Source: Myxococcales bacterium
Lineage (GTDB): Bacteria > Myxococcota > Myxococcia > Myxococcales > Anaeromyxobacteraceae
NCBI GenBank assembly: GCA_021848865.1
Contig: JAJZTO010000063.1
Location: 1 to 10,275 of the forward strand
DNA: 10,275 nucleotides
Direction: 5' to 3'
A program made the translations under genes and the position numbers. Position 1 is the stretch's first letter. Each line of letters starts with the position of its first letter. Below are positions 1 to 7,539 of this stretch, in pieces. The notes beneath the pieces are model-generated. The model saw only the letters and a list, made by a program, of their open reading frames with translations, had not been told where the DNA came from and did not search any database.

Positions 1-1
1 C

Positions 2-511
2 CCGGTGGAGCTGCCCGACCCGGTCAAGGTGAAGGTGAAGCGGGTGGACACCGCCGAGGAGATGGCGGCGGCGGTGGACGAGGAGGCCGACGACCTCGAC
101 CTCTTCGTCGCCGCGGCGGCGGTCTCCGACTACCGGCCCCGCGACGTGGCGTCGCAGAAGAAGAAGAAGACGGAGGAGGACGAGCCGCTGGTCCTCACCC
201 GCACGCCCGACATCCTCGCCTCGATCGGCAAGCGCTTCGCCGGCAAGGCCGGGGCGCCGGTGGTGGTGGGCTTCGCGGCCGAGACCGAGGGGCTCCTGGA
301 GAACGCCAAGAAGAAGCTGGCCTCGAAGCGCTGCGACCTGGTGGTGGCCAACAAGGTGGGGCGGCCCGGCGCCGGCTTCGCCGGCGACCGCAACCGGGTG
401 GTGCTGGTCGGGCCCGGCGAGCGCTCCCACGTCGAGGGCACCAAGGAGGTCGTGGCCGAGGCCATCCTCGACTGGGCGGTCGAGCTGCTCGACAGCCGGC
501 GCCCGCGGTAG
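2..511 (+). CDS. coaBC: CoaBC C-terminal part (phosphopantothenate-cysteine ligase domain), 5'-truncated
   Basis: This is the C-terminal half of the CoaB domain of the bifunctional CoaBC protein. CoaB joins cysteine to 4'-phosphopantothenate using CTP, and CoaC then decarboxylates the product, both in cytosolic coenzyme A synthesis. The frame is already open at base 2, and the first residues (PVELPDP) match the loop that follows the CoaB nucleotide-binding glycine motif, so the gene starts upstream of the window. Visible CoaB motifs are AAAVSDYRP, a lysine cluster QKKKK at the place of the family's KIKK motif (which holds an active-site lysine), TPDILASIG, VVGFAAET and LVVANKV. The C-terminus ends in a usual helix (VVAEAILDWAVELLD), so the 3' end looks complete. 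The uracil-DNA glycosylase gene begins about 30 bases downstream on the same strand. The internal GTG at base 5 is not the true start. The family call is near certain. Confidence 0.95.
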   Translation, partial: PVELPDPVKVKVKRVDTAEEMAAAVDEEADDLDLFVAAAAVSDYRPRDVASQKKKKTEEDEPLVLTRTPDILASIGKRFAGKAGAPVVVGFAAETEGLLENAKKKLASKRCDLVVANKVGRPGAGFAGDRNRVVLVGPGERSHVEGTKEVVAEAILDWAVELLDSRRPR

Positions 512-541
512 CGCCCCTTGCGCACCGAGGCGCCCCGGGAC

Positions 542-1384
542 ATGGAGAAGAGCGTGAGCAGCTCCCGAAAGCAGCCGTCCCCCGGGCTGGCCGCGGTGGC
601 CGGCGAGGCGGTGAGGCACCTGGAATGGCTGCGGGACGCCGGGGTGGGGGAGATCCCCGTTCCCGGGCGGCCCGCCGGGCGGCCCGCACCTGCGCCCGGC
701 CCGCCCGCCCCCCGGAGCCCCGCGGGGGTCGCGGGCGCGGCAGCGGCCCCGGGCGCGTCCCCGGGCGCGGGTTCCGCCCCGGCGCCGCCCCGCTACGCCC
801 TCGCCGACAAGGGCTGCGGCTCGCCGGAGCTGCTCGCCGTCCGCGAGCGGCTCGGCGAGTGCACCCGCTGCAAGCTGGCCGGCGGCCGCAAGAAGCTGGT
901 GTTCGGCGTCGGCAACCCGAGGGCGGAGCTGATGTTCGTCGGCGAGGGGCCGGGCGGCGACGAGGACCTGCAGGGCGAGCCCTTCGTCGGCAAGGCGGGG
1001 CAGCTGCTCACCAAGATGATCGAGGCCATGGGCTTCGCCCGCTCCGAGGTCTACATCGCCAACGTGGTGAAGTGCCGGCCGCCCGAGAACCGCGACCCGG
1101 AGGCGGACGAGATCGAGGCCTGCGAGCCCTTCCTGGCGGCGCAGATCGCGGCCCTCCGGCCCCGGGTCATCGTGGCGCTGGGCCGCTTCGCGGTGCAGAC
1201 CCTGCTGCGCGACGGCACGCCCATCGGGCGGCAGCGCGGCCGCTGGCGCGAGTACCAGGGCGTCCGCTGCATGCCCACCTTCCACCCCGCCTACTTGCTG
1301 CGCAGCCCCGCCGAGAAGGGCAAGGCCTGGGACGACCTCAAGCAGGTGATGAAGGAGTTCGGCAAGGAGCCGAGGAAGGGTTGA
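542..1384 (+). CDS. Family-4 uracil-DNA glycosylase with [4Fe-4S] cluster
   Basis: Removes uracil from DNA as the first step of base excision repair. Numbered from the ATG at 542 (280 aa), the protein has the four cluster cysteines C107, C110 (CTRC), C178 (KCRPP) and C194 (ACEPF), the uracil/water-binding motif GEGPGGDEDLQGEPFVGKAG from residue 134, NVVKCRPPENRDP from about 174, and the C-terminal DNA-contact motif FHPAYLLR ending near 254. This is the family-4 set. Residues 1-84 lie before the catalytic fold: a predicted helix around HLEWLRDAGV (26-35), then a low-complexity Pro/Ala/Gly linker. A TTG at 518 in the same frame would add 8 residues. I prefer ATG 542 because neither start has a strong Shine-Dalgarno and ATG is the better codon; a weak GAGG lies at 527-530. 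The stop lies 2 bases before nfeD, which suggests co-transcription. Confidence 0.93.
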   Translation: MEKSVSSSRKQPSPGLAAVAGEAVRHLEWLRDAGVGEIPVPGRPAGRPAPAPGPPAPRSPAGVAGAAAAPGASPGAGSAPAPPRYALADKGCGSPELLAVRERLGECTRCKLAGGRKKLVFGVGNPRAELMFVGEGPGGDEDLQGEPFVGKAGQLLTKMIEAMGFARSEVYIANVVKCRPPENRDPEADEIEACEPFLAAQIAALRPRVIVALGRFAVQTLLRDGTPIGRQRGRWREYQGVRCMPTFHPAYLLRSPAEKGKAWDDLKQVMKEFGKEPRKG

Positions 1385-1386
1385 CC

Positions 1387-2757
1387 ATGAGCCGGTCGCG
1401 CGCGGTCCCGCGGATCCTCGGCGCCGCCGCCGTGGTGGCGGCCGGCCTGGCGCTGGCCGCTCCGGCGACGGCTCCGGCCCCGGAGGGGCGTCCCCGGGTG
1501 CTGCGGCTCGACGTGCAGCAGGCCATCACCGGTGGCACCGCCGAGTACCTGGAGGCCGGGCTCGCGCGGGCCCGCCAGGGCGGGTACGACCTGCTGCTGG
1601 TGGTGCTGGACACCCCCGGCGGCCACCTCGACGCCACGCGGGAGATCGTCCAGCGGATGCTCTCCTCCGACGTCCCCATCGCCGTCTGGGTGGGACCGGC
1701 GGGGGCCCGCGCCGGCTCGGCCGGGGTCTTCATCACCCTGGCGGCGCACGTGGCCGCGATGGACCCGGCCTCCAACATCGGCGCCGCCCACCCGGTCCTG
1801 GCCGGCGGCAAGGACGTCGCCGAGGAGGCCGGCAAGGACATGGCGAAGAAGGTGGAGAACGACACCGCCGCCTTCGCCCGCAGCATCGCCGCCGCCCGCG
1901 GCCGCAACGCCGAGTGGGCCGAGAAGGCGGTGCGCGAGAGCGTCTCGGCCACCGCCGCCGAGGCGCTGAAGGCCCACGTCATCGACGTGGTGGCGCCCGA
2001 TCCGGCGGCGGTGCTGGCCTTCGCCGACGGCCGCACCGTGCAGCTGAAGGACGGCCCCCACGTCATCCGCTCCCGCGACGCCACCATCGAGCCGCTGGAG
2101 ATGACGGTGCGGCAGCGCACGCTCTCCTTCCTCGCCGACCCCAACGTGGTGGCGATGCTCTTCCTCGTCGGCACGCTGGGGATCGCCCTGGAGTTCTACC
2201 ACCCCGGCTCGCTCGTCCCGGGCATCGCCGGCGGGCTCTGCCTGCTGCTGGCCTTCCTGGCGATGCGGGTGATCCCGGTGAACGCCGGGGCGGTGGCGCT
2301 GCTGCTGGCGGGGGCGGCGCTGCTGGTGGCCGAGGCCTACGTCACCACCCACGGCCTGGCGGGCGCGGCCGGCGCCGCCTGCCTGGTGCTCGGCACCATG
2401 CTCTTCGTGGACAAGGGCTCGCCGGCCTACCGCTTCGACCCCGAGGCCTTCCGGATGTCGCCGCTGGTGGTCTGGCCCACCCCCATCCTCCTGGGGGCGG
2501 TGCTGGGCTTCGTCGCCTGGAAGGTGGTCTCGTCGCGCCGCTCCCGGCTGGTGTCCGGCGCCCAGGGGCTGGTGGGGGAGACCGGCGAGGCGCTGGGCCC
2601 GGTCGGCCCCGGCGGCGGCGAGGTCTTCGTCCACGGCGAGTACTGGCGGGCCCGGCCCCGCGCCGCCGGCGAGCTGCCGCGCGGCGCCCGGGTGCGCGTC
2701 GTCGCCGTCGAGGGGCTGGTGCTGGTGGTGGAGCCGGAGGGCCCGCCGCCGCGTTAG
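1387..2757 (+). CDS. nfeD: NfeD family membrane-bound serine protease (long form)
   Basis: 456-aa long-form NfeD: a ClpP-like protease domain, membrane helices, then an OB-fold. Residues 10-29 are a signal-peptide-like hydrophobic segment ending near APATA. The protease domain (about 38-205) has LDTPGGHLDATRE (75-87), AGSAGVF with Ser111, and KKVENDTAAFARS. By alignment from memory with Pyrococcus PH1510 (dyad Ser97/Lys138), Ser111 and Lys155 form an intact Ser-Lys dyad. Hydrophobic segments lie near 252-270, 277-296, 299-318, 322-341 and 361-380, and the C-terminal domain (392-450) matches the soluble NfeD OB-fold. In the family this protease cleaves the C-terminus of its slipin partner, encoded next. 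The start is set by GAGGAAGG at 1372-1379, 7 bases before ATG, inside the end of the glycosylase gene. The call is firm; the dyad residues are inferred by alignment. Confidence 0.94.
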   Translation: MSRSRAVPRILGAAAVVAAGLALAAPATAPAPEGRPRVLRLDVQQAITGGTAEYLEAGLARARQGGYDLLLVVLDTPGGHLDATREIVQRMLSSDVPIAVWVGPAGARAGSAGVFITLAAHVAAMDPASNIGAAHPVLAGGKDVAEEAGKDMAKKVENDTAAFARSIAAARGRNAEWAEKAVRESVSATAAEALKAHVIDVVAPDPAAVLAFADGRTVQLKDGPHVIRSRDATIEPLEMTVRQRTLSFLADPNVVAMLFLVGTLGIALEFYHPGSLVPGIAGGLCLLLAFLAMRVIPVNAGAVALLLAGAALLVAEAYVTTHGLAGAAGAACLVLGTMLFVDKGSPAYRFDPEAFRMSPLVVWPTPILLGAVLGFVAWKVVSSRRSRLVSGAQGLVGETGEALGPVGPGGGEVFVHGEYWRARPRAAGELPRGARVRVVAVEGLVLVVEPEGPPPR

Positions 2758-2792
2758 GCAGTCGAACCACTCACGCATCGACCGGAGGAGAC

Positions 2793-3551
2793 ATGCCCGT
2801 GTTCGGATTCCTCATCCCCATCGGACTGGTGGTCGCCTGGTTCGTCATGGGACTGCGCGTCATCAACGAGTACGAGCAGGGCGTGGTGCTGCGGCTCGGG
2901 CGCTACGTCGGCATGCGGACCGCCGGCCTGCAGTGGATCATCCCCTTCGTCGACCGGATGATCATCATCGACATGCGCGTCACCGCCGAGCAGGTGCCGC
3001 CCCAGGACGTCATCACCCGCGACAACGTCTCGGTGAAGGTGAACGCGGTCATCTACTTCCGCGTGCTCCAGGCCGATCGGGCCTTCCTCCAGGTGACCGA
3101 CTTCCTCTTCGCCACCAGCCAGTTCGCCCAGACCACGCTGCGCTCGGTGCTGGGCCAGGTGGAGCTCGACGACCTGCTCAGCCAGCGCGACAAGATCAAC
3201 CGGCAGCTCCAGGAGATCATCGACCGGCACACCGAGCCCTGGGGCGTGAAGGTCACCGCCGTCGAGGTGAAGCAGGTGGACCTGCCGGAGGAGATGCGGC
3301 GCGCCATGGCCAAGCAGGCCGAGGCCGAGCGCGAGCGCCGGTCCAAGATCATCGCCGCCGAGGGCGAGCTCCAGGCCTCCGAGAAGCTCTCCCAGGCCGC
3401 CACCGTCCTGGCCGCGGCCCCGGGGGCGCTGCAGCTGCGCTACATGCAGACCCTGGTGGAGATCTCGGCCGAGAAGAACTCCACCATCATCTTCCCGCTC
3501 CCCATCGAGCTGGTGCGGCCGTTCCTGGAGGGCGTGAAGAGGGCGACGTAG
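2793..3551 (+). CDS. Slipin / stomatin-like SPFH-domain membrane protein
   Basis: 252-aa slipin, usual family length. Residues 3-20 form one N-terminal membrane segment. The SPFH/Band 7 domain spans about 22-185, with NEYEQGVVLRLGRY (25-38), IPFVDRM, QDVITRDNVSVKVNAVIYFR (71-90) and LDDLLSQRDKIN. A charged helix (AKQAEAERERRSKIIAAEGE, from 173) is the usual coiled coil. The C-terminal hydrophobic stretch STIIFPLPIEL (230-240) corresponds to the region of Pyrococcus p-stomatin cut by NfeD. Slipins oligomerise and scaffold membrane microdomains; they are not enzymes. The gene lies 35 bases after nfeD, the common genomic pair, with a strong Shine-Dalgarno GGAGGAG at 2784-2790. It is the last gene of the first cluster. 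It is distinguished from HflK/HflC by the single short N-terminal helix, the typical slipin C-terminus and the NfeD neighbour. Confidence 0.95.
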   Translation: MPVFGFLIPIGLVVAWFVMGLRVINEYEQGVVLRLGRYVGMRTAGLQWIIPFVDRMIIIDMRVTAEQVPPQDVITRDNVSVKVNAVIYFRVLQADRAFLQVTDFLFATSQFAQTTLRSVLGQVELDDLLSQRDKINRQLQEIIDRHTEPWGVKVTAVEVKQVDLPEEMRRAMAKQAEAERERRSKIIAAEGELQASEKLSQAATVLAAAPGALQLRYMQTLVEISAEKNSTIIFPLPIELVRPFLEGVKRAT

Positions 3552-3708
3552 CGGCGCCGCCACCGGATCCGGCCCCCCGGGCGATCGGAAGCAAACCGCA
3601 TCCGCGGCGCGCTCCCCGCTTCTCTGTCGTTGTGTCCCGGCCCTGCTCCCTCTAGGCTGCGTCGGCGGGTCCATCCCGGGCCCGGCTCCTTCCTCGAGCG
3701 AGGTCGTC
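3552..3708 (+). other. Intergenic region between slipin and thiolase genes
   Basis: A 157-base gap, the largest fully contained one. It holds three perfect 10-base palindromes: 3551-3560 (overlapping the slipin stop), CCGGATCCGG at 3563-3572 and CCGGGCCCGG at 3676-3685. At this base composition they may be chance. The middle (about 3590-3660) is less GC-rich than the coding regions and contains the candidate promoter listed separately. No T-rich terminator tail, tRNA or small ORF with a ribosome site is visible. Confidence 0.6.
3630..3658 (+). promoter_or_regulatory. Candidate sigma-70-type promoter for the ketolysis cluster
   Basis: TTGTGT at 3630-3635 and TAGGCT at 3653-3658 are separated by 17 bases, the preferred spacing, and would start transcription near 3665, about 45 bases before the thiolase ATG. 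Each hexamer matches the enterobacterial consensus at only 3 of 6 positions, so the call rests mostly on location in the least GC-rich part of the only sizeable gap ahead of this cluster. Confidence 0.28.
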
Positions 3709-4890
3709 ATGGCAGGTCGCGAAGTCGTCATCGTCGGGGCCGCCCGGACCCCCGTCGGCTCCTTCCTGGGAACGCTGGCGGCCGTCCCGGCGCCGCGGCT
3801 GGGCGCCGTGGCCATCCGCGCGGCGCTGCAGCGCGCCGGGGTCGATCCGGCGGCGGTGGACGAGGTGGTGATGGGCAACGTCCTCACCGCCGGGGTCGGC
3901 CAGGCGCCGGCGCGCCAGGCGGCGCTCTTCGCCGGCCTGCCCGACAAGACCCCGTGCTGGACGCTGAACAAGGTGTGCGGCTCGGGCCTCAAGGCGGTGA
4001 TCAGCGGCGCCCAGGCCATCGCCCTCGGCGACGCCGAGGTGGTGGTGGCGGGCGGCATGGAGTCGATGTCCAACGCCCCGCACTACGTCCGCGGCTCGCG
4101 CACCGGGACGCGCATGGGCCCCATCACCCTGGTGGACGGGATGGTCTTCGACGGCCTCACCGACGCCTACGACGGCCGCCACATGGGCGAGTGGGCCGAG
4201 GAGACCGCCGCGGCGCAGGGCATCAGCCGCGCCGACCAGGACGCCTTCTCGGTCGAGTCCACCCGGCGCGCCCAGGAGGCGCAGCGGAAGGGGCTGTTCG
4301 CCGCCGAGATCGTCCCGGTGGAGATCGAGGGCAAGAAGGGCGAGAAGACGGTGGTCTCCGAGGACGAGGGGCCGAAGACCGCCCGGCCCGAGAAGATCCC
4401 CACGCTCAAGCCGGTGTTCAAGAAGGACGGCACCATCACCGCCGCCAACGCCTCAAGCATCAACGACGGCGGCGCGGCGCTGGTGCTGATGAGCGCCGAG
4501 CGGGCGAAGCGGGAGGGGCGCACCGTGCTGGCCCGGATCACCGGCTGGGGCGGCGCCGCCCGCAAGCCCGGCGAGTACACCATCGCCCCCAACGACGCCA
4601 TCCGCGCCACGCTGGGCCGGATGAAGCTCGGGGTGAAGGACGTGGACCTCTGGGAGATCAACGAGGCCTTCGCGGTGGTGTCGGTGGCCAACAACCGGCT
4701 GCTGGGGCTCGACCCGGCGGCGGTCAACGTCCGCGGCGGCGCGGTGGCGCTGGGCCACCCCATCGGCGCGAGCGGCGCCCGCATCCTGGTGACCCTGCTG
4801 TACGCCCTGAAGGACCTGGGGAAGAAGCGCGGGCTGGCGTCGCTCTGCATCGGGGGCGGCGAGGCGGTGGCGGTGGTGGTGGAGCGCTAG
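3709..4890 (+). CDS. Acetyl-CoA acetyltransferase (thiolase II)
   Basis: 393-aa thiolase that interconverts two acetyl-CoA and acetoacetyl-CoA plus CoA. The nucleophile Cys90 lies in NKVCGSGLKAV. The oxyanion-hole asparagine motif is NEAFA (318-322), the catalytic histidine is His350 in GGAVALGHPIGASGARI, and the acid/base cysteine is Cys380 in CIGGGEAVA. ASSINDGGAA (248-257) is the family's mid-protein motif. Length matches bacterial biosynthetic/degradative thiolase II enzymes such as AtoB and PhaA. The start is backed by GAGG at 3700-3703, 5 bases before ATG. The two CoA-transferase subunit genes follow directly, which points to cleavage of acetoacetyl-CoA formed by that enzyme rather than to fatty acid oxidation. 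The residue after the last GGG motif is E-A rather than the more common x-G. A longer-chain 3-ketoacyl-CoA specificity cannot be ruled out from sequence alone. Confidence 0.95.
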   Translation: MAGREVVIVGAARTPVGSFLGTLAAVPAPRLGAVAIRAALQRAGVDPAAVDEVVMGNVLTAGVGQAPARQAALFAGLPDKTPCWTLNKVCGSGLKAVISGAQAIALGDAEVVVAGGMESMSNAPHYVRGSRTGTRMGPITLVDGMVFDGLTDAYDGRHMGEWAEETAAAQGISRADQDAFSVESTRRAQEAQRKGLFAAEIVPVEIEGKKGEKTVVSEDEGPKTARPEKIPTLKPVFKKDGTITAANASSINDGGAALVLMSAERAKREGRTVLARITGWGGAARKPGEYTIAPNDAIRATLGRMKLGVKDVDLWEINEAFAVVSVANNRLLGLDPAAVNVRGGAVALGHPIGASGARILVTLLYALKDLGKKRGLASLCIGGGEAVAVVVER

Positions 4891-4899
4891 GAGATCCCC

Positions 4900-5595
4900 A
4901 TGAAGAAGATCTACCCGTCGGCCGCCGAGGCCCTCTTCGACCTGAAGGACGGCGCCACCCTGGTGGTGGGCGGCTTCGGCCTGTGCGGCAACCCCGAGAT
5001 GCTGATCGGCGCCGTCCACGGCAAGGGCGTGAAGGGGCTGACCATCGTCTCCAACAACTGCGGCACCACCGACCTGGGGCTCGGCGTCCTGCTCCAGGCC
5101 CGCCAGGTGAAGCGGATGGTGGCGAGCTACGTCGGCGAGAACAAGGAGTTCGAGCGCCAGTACCTCTCCGGCGAGCTGGAGGTGGAGCTGACGCCGCAGG
5201 GCACGCTGGCGGAGCGCTGCCGGGCCGGCGCCGCCGGCATCGGCGGCTTCTACACCGCCACCGGGGTGGGCACCCAGGTGGCCGAGGGCAAGGAGGTCCG
5301 CAACTTCGGCGGGCGCGACTACCTCCTGGAGCTGCCCATCAAGGGCGACTTCGCCCTGGTCAAGGCCTGGAAGGCCGACGCCTGGGGCAACCTGGTCTTC
5401 CGCAAGACCGCCCGCAACTTCAACCAGCCCATGGCCGGCGCCGCGCGCGTCACCGTCGCCGAGGTCGAGGAGATCGTCCCGGTCGGCGCCCTCGACCCCG
5501 ACCAGATCCACGTCCCCTCCATCTACGTGAGCCGGCTGGTGCTGGGGAAGGACTACCGGAAGCCCATCGAGCGCCGCACCACGAGGAAGAGCTAG
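4900..5595 (+). CDS. scoA: 3-oxoacid CoA-transferase subunit A (succinyl-CoA:acetoacetate type)
   Basis: 231 aa, matching the usual length of bacterial ScoA/AtoD-type alpha subunits. Together with subunit B it transfers CoA from succinyl-CoA to acetoacetate in the cytosol. The CoA-binding motif GGFGLCGNPE lies at 24-33, NNCGTTDLG at 52-60, ENKEFERQYLSGELEVELTP begins at 80, GTLAERCRAG at 101-110 and FYTATGVGTQVAEGKE at 117-132. The ENKEFERQYLSGELEVE block is close to the SCOT/ScoA branch, which is why I favour succinyl-CoA over acetyl-CoA as donor. The Shine-Dalgarno AGGAG (4889-4893) overlaps the thiolase stop codon, 6 bases before ATG, so translation of the two genes is likely coupled. Subunit B follows after 3 bases. 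The enzyme family is firm; the exact donor and acceptor are inferred. Confidence 0.94.
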   Translation: MKKIYPSAAEALFDLKDGATLVVGGFGLCGNPEMLIGAVHGKGVKGLTIVSNNCGTTDLGLGVLLQARQVKRMVASYVGENKEFERQYLSGELEVELTPQGTLAERCRAGAAGIGGFYTATGVGTQVAEGKEVRNFGGRDYLLELPIKGDFALVKAWKADAWGNLVFRKTARNFNQPMAGAARVTVAEVEEIVPVGALDPDQIHVPSIYVSRLVLGKDYRKPIERRTTRKS

Positions 5596-5598
5596 GCC

Positions 5599-6255
<657 letters not shown>

Positions 6256-6258
6256 GGC

Positions 6259-7083
6259 GTGGGCGGGCCGCTGCCGATCGTCACCCTGCTCACCGACTTC
6301 GGCGCCGGCTCCGGCTACCCCGCCCAGGTGAAGGGCGTGCTCCTCGGGCTCCTGCCCGAGGCGCGCCTGGTGGACCTCTCCCACGACGTGCCGGCCTTCG
6401 ACGTCCTGGCCGGCGCGCTGCTGCTCGAGGCCTGCGTGCCGCGCTTCCCGGCGCGGGCGGTGCACTGCGCGGTGGTCGATCCGGGGGTGGGGACGGCACG
6501 GCGACCGCTCTGCGTGCGGGACCCGGCCGGCCGCCTCCTGGTGGGCCCGGACAACGGCCTCTTCACCCCCTTCCTCGGGGCCGGCGCGCGGGCCTGGCTC
6601 CTGGCCGAGGGGGGCCCGGTGCCCCGCCCGGCCTCGGCCACCTTCCACGGGCGGGACCTCTTCGCGCCGGTGGCCGCCTGGCTGGCGGGCGGGGGTGATC
6701 CGTCCCGGCTCGGGCCCGAGGTCGCCGACCCGGTGCGGCTCCCCTGGCCCGAGGCGCGGTGGGAGGGGGAAGTGCTCCGCGGGAGCGTGCTGCTCGCCGA
6801 CCCGTTCGGGAACCTCCTCACCAGCATCCGGGGCGCGCAGCTCCCCGCCGGGGGGCTCCAGGTCGTCGCCGCCGGCCGCGCGGCGCGCCCGGTCCGGACC
6901 TTCGGCGAGGGCGCCCCGGGCGAGCTGCTGGCCCTGGTGGGCAGCTCGGACCGGCTGGAGATCTCGGTCCGGGAGGGCAGCGCGGCCCGGCTGCTCGGCG
7001 CCGGGCGGGGGGCCGAGGTCCTGGTCCGGCCGGCCGCCGGCGGGGAGGGGTGGCCGTTCCCCGGGCCGCGGCGCCCCTGCTAG
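6259..7083 (+). CDS. SAM hydrolase / SAM hydroxide adenosyltransferase (DUF62)
   Basis: 274-aa protein of the fluorinase/chlorinase superfamily, hydroxide branch, which hydrolyses S-adenosylmethionine to adenosine and methionine. Family motifs in order: TLLTDFG (9-15), VDPGVGTARRP (73-83), GPDNGLFTPF (96-105), TFHGRDLFAPVAA (128-140), DPFGNLLTSI (181-190), and GSSDRLEISVREGSAA (228-243). The water-activating Asp-Arg-His set is present as Asp74, Arg81 and His130, inferred from motif alignment to archaeal DUF62 enzymes. There is no sign of the extra loop of the fluorinase. The GTG start lies 3 bases after scoB, with GAAGG at 6246-6250 as ribosome site inside scoB, so it is part of the same transcript. 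Its link to acetoacetate use is unclear; SAM turnover or adenosine production is the general role inferred for the family. Stop codon TAG at 7081 lies 19 bases before the PilZ gene. Confidence 0.93.
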   Translation: MGGPLPIVTLLTDFGAGSGYPAQVKGVLLGLLPEARLVDLSHDVPAFDVLAGALLLEACVPRFPARAVHCAVVDPGVGTARRPLCVRDPAGRLLVGPDNGLFTPFLGAGARAWLLAEGGPVPRPASATFHGRDLFAPVAAWLAGGGDPSRLGPEVADPVRLPWPEARWEGEVLRGSVLLADPFGNLLTSIRGAQLPAGGLQVVAAGRAARPVRTFGEGAPGELLALVGSSDRLEISVREGSAARLLGAGRGAEVLVRPAAGGEGWPFPGPRRPC

Positions 7084-7102
7084 ACTCCGGTCCGGGGGAG
7101 CC

Positions 7103-7462
7103 ATGGCGAAGCAGGACCAGAACCAGCGCAGGGCGACGCGGCTGCACCACGAGCTGCCGATCGCCTACCGCTCCGTGGGCAGCTTCCTCACCGACTGGGC
7201 GACGAACATCAGCCAGGGCGGACTCTTCATCAACACCCGCAAGCCGCTGGCGGTGGGCACCGAGGTGCGGATCATCATCCAGCTGCCCGGCGCCGAGTTC
7301 CCCTTCGACATCACCGGCCGGGTGACGCGGATCGAGGCGGTGGGGAACCGCGCCAACGCCGCGCCCGGAATGGCGGTGGAGTTCACCGACGTGGACCGGT
7401 CGAAGCGGGAGCGGATCGAGAGCTTCGTCCAGAAGCTGCGCAAGGACCTGGAGCTGGCCTGA
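7103..7462 (+). CDS. Stand-alone PilZ-domain protein (putative c-di-GMP receptor)
   Basis: 119-aa single-domain PilZ protein, similar in layout to the PilZ group found in many copies in Myxococcus. The c-di-GMP binding signature is intact: RRATR at 9-13 (RxxxR) and NISQGG at 35-40 (N/DxSxxG). The sheet residues GGLFINTRKPLAVGTEVRI and the end motif GMAVEFTDVDRSKRERIESF are typical. It has no membrane segment or fused output domain, so it would act through a partner protein; which process it controls cannot be read from the sequence. The ribosome site GGGGGAG (7094-7100) precedes ATG closely. It follows the SAM-hydrolase gene by 19 bases, so it may be read through from it. A TAGACT sequence at 7081-7086 overlapping the upstream stop resembles a -10 box, but no -35 partner is seen. 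Confidence 0.93.
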   Translation: MAKQDQNQRRATRLHHELPIAYRSVGSFLTDWATNISQGGLFINTRKPLAVGTEVRIIIQLPGAEFPFDITGRVTRIEAVGNRANAAPGMAVEFTDVDRSKRERIESFVQKLRKDLELA

Positions 7463-7469
7463 CGCGGCG

Positions 7470-7493
7470 GCCGGAGGCGCGGGCCCCTCCGGC
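7470..7493 (+). terminator. GC-rich hairpin after the PilZ gene
   Basis: GCCGGAGG at 7470-7477 pairs perfectly with CCTCCGGC at 7486-7493 around an 8-base loop, starting 8 bases after the PilZ stop. There is no T-tract, so it is not a canonical intrinsic terminator, but in very GC-rich genomes such stems often mark 3' ends. It may also simply be chance in this composition. Confidence 0.35.
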
Positions 7494-7539
7494 GCGGCGC
7501 ACCGCCCCGGGGCGCGGGGCAGGCGCGGGAGCGAGCCCC

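Noticed and set aside
157..180. Purine-rich tract in coaBC (run of AAG and GAG codons) as a possible simple repeat or slippage site
   Set aside because: It encodes the lysine cluster at the position of the conserved CoaB KIKK motif, so it is explained by coding, and the frame continues normally after it.
625..2757. A 710-codon frame that would fuse part of the glycosylase region to NfeD
   Set aside because: The upstream part is the glycosylase gene read in the wrong frame. The true NfeD start at 1387 has a strong ribosome site and a signal-peptide-like beginning.
7081..7086. TAGACT as the -10 box of a separate PilZ promoter
   Set aside because: It coincides with the SAM-hydrolase stop codon, and no -35-like hexamer lies 16-18 bases upstream.
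7504..7513. Palindrome GCCCCGGGGC between the PilZ and methyltransferase genes as an operator
   Set aside because: At this GC content 10-base GC-only palindromes are common, and nothing else nearby supports a binding site.
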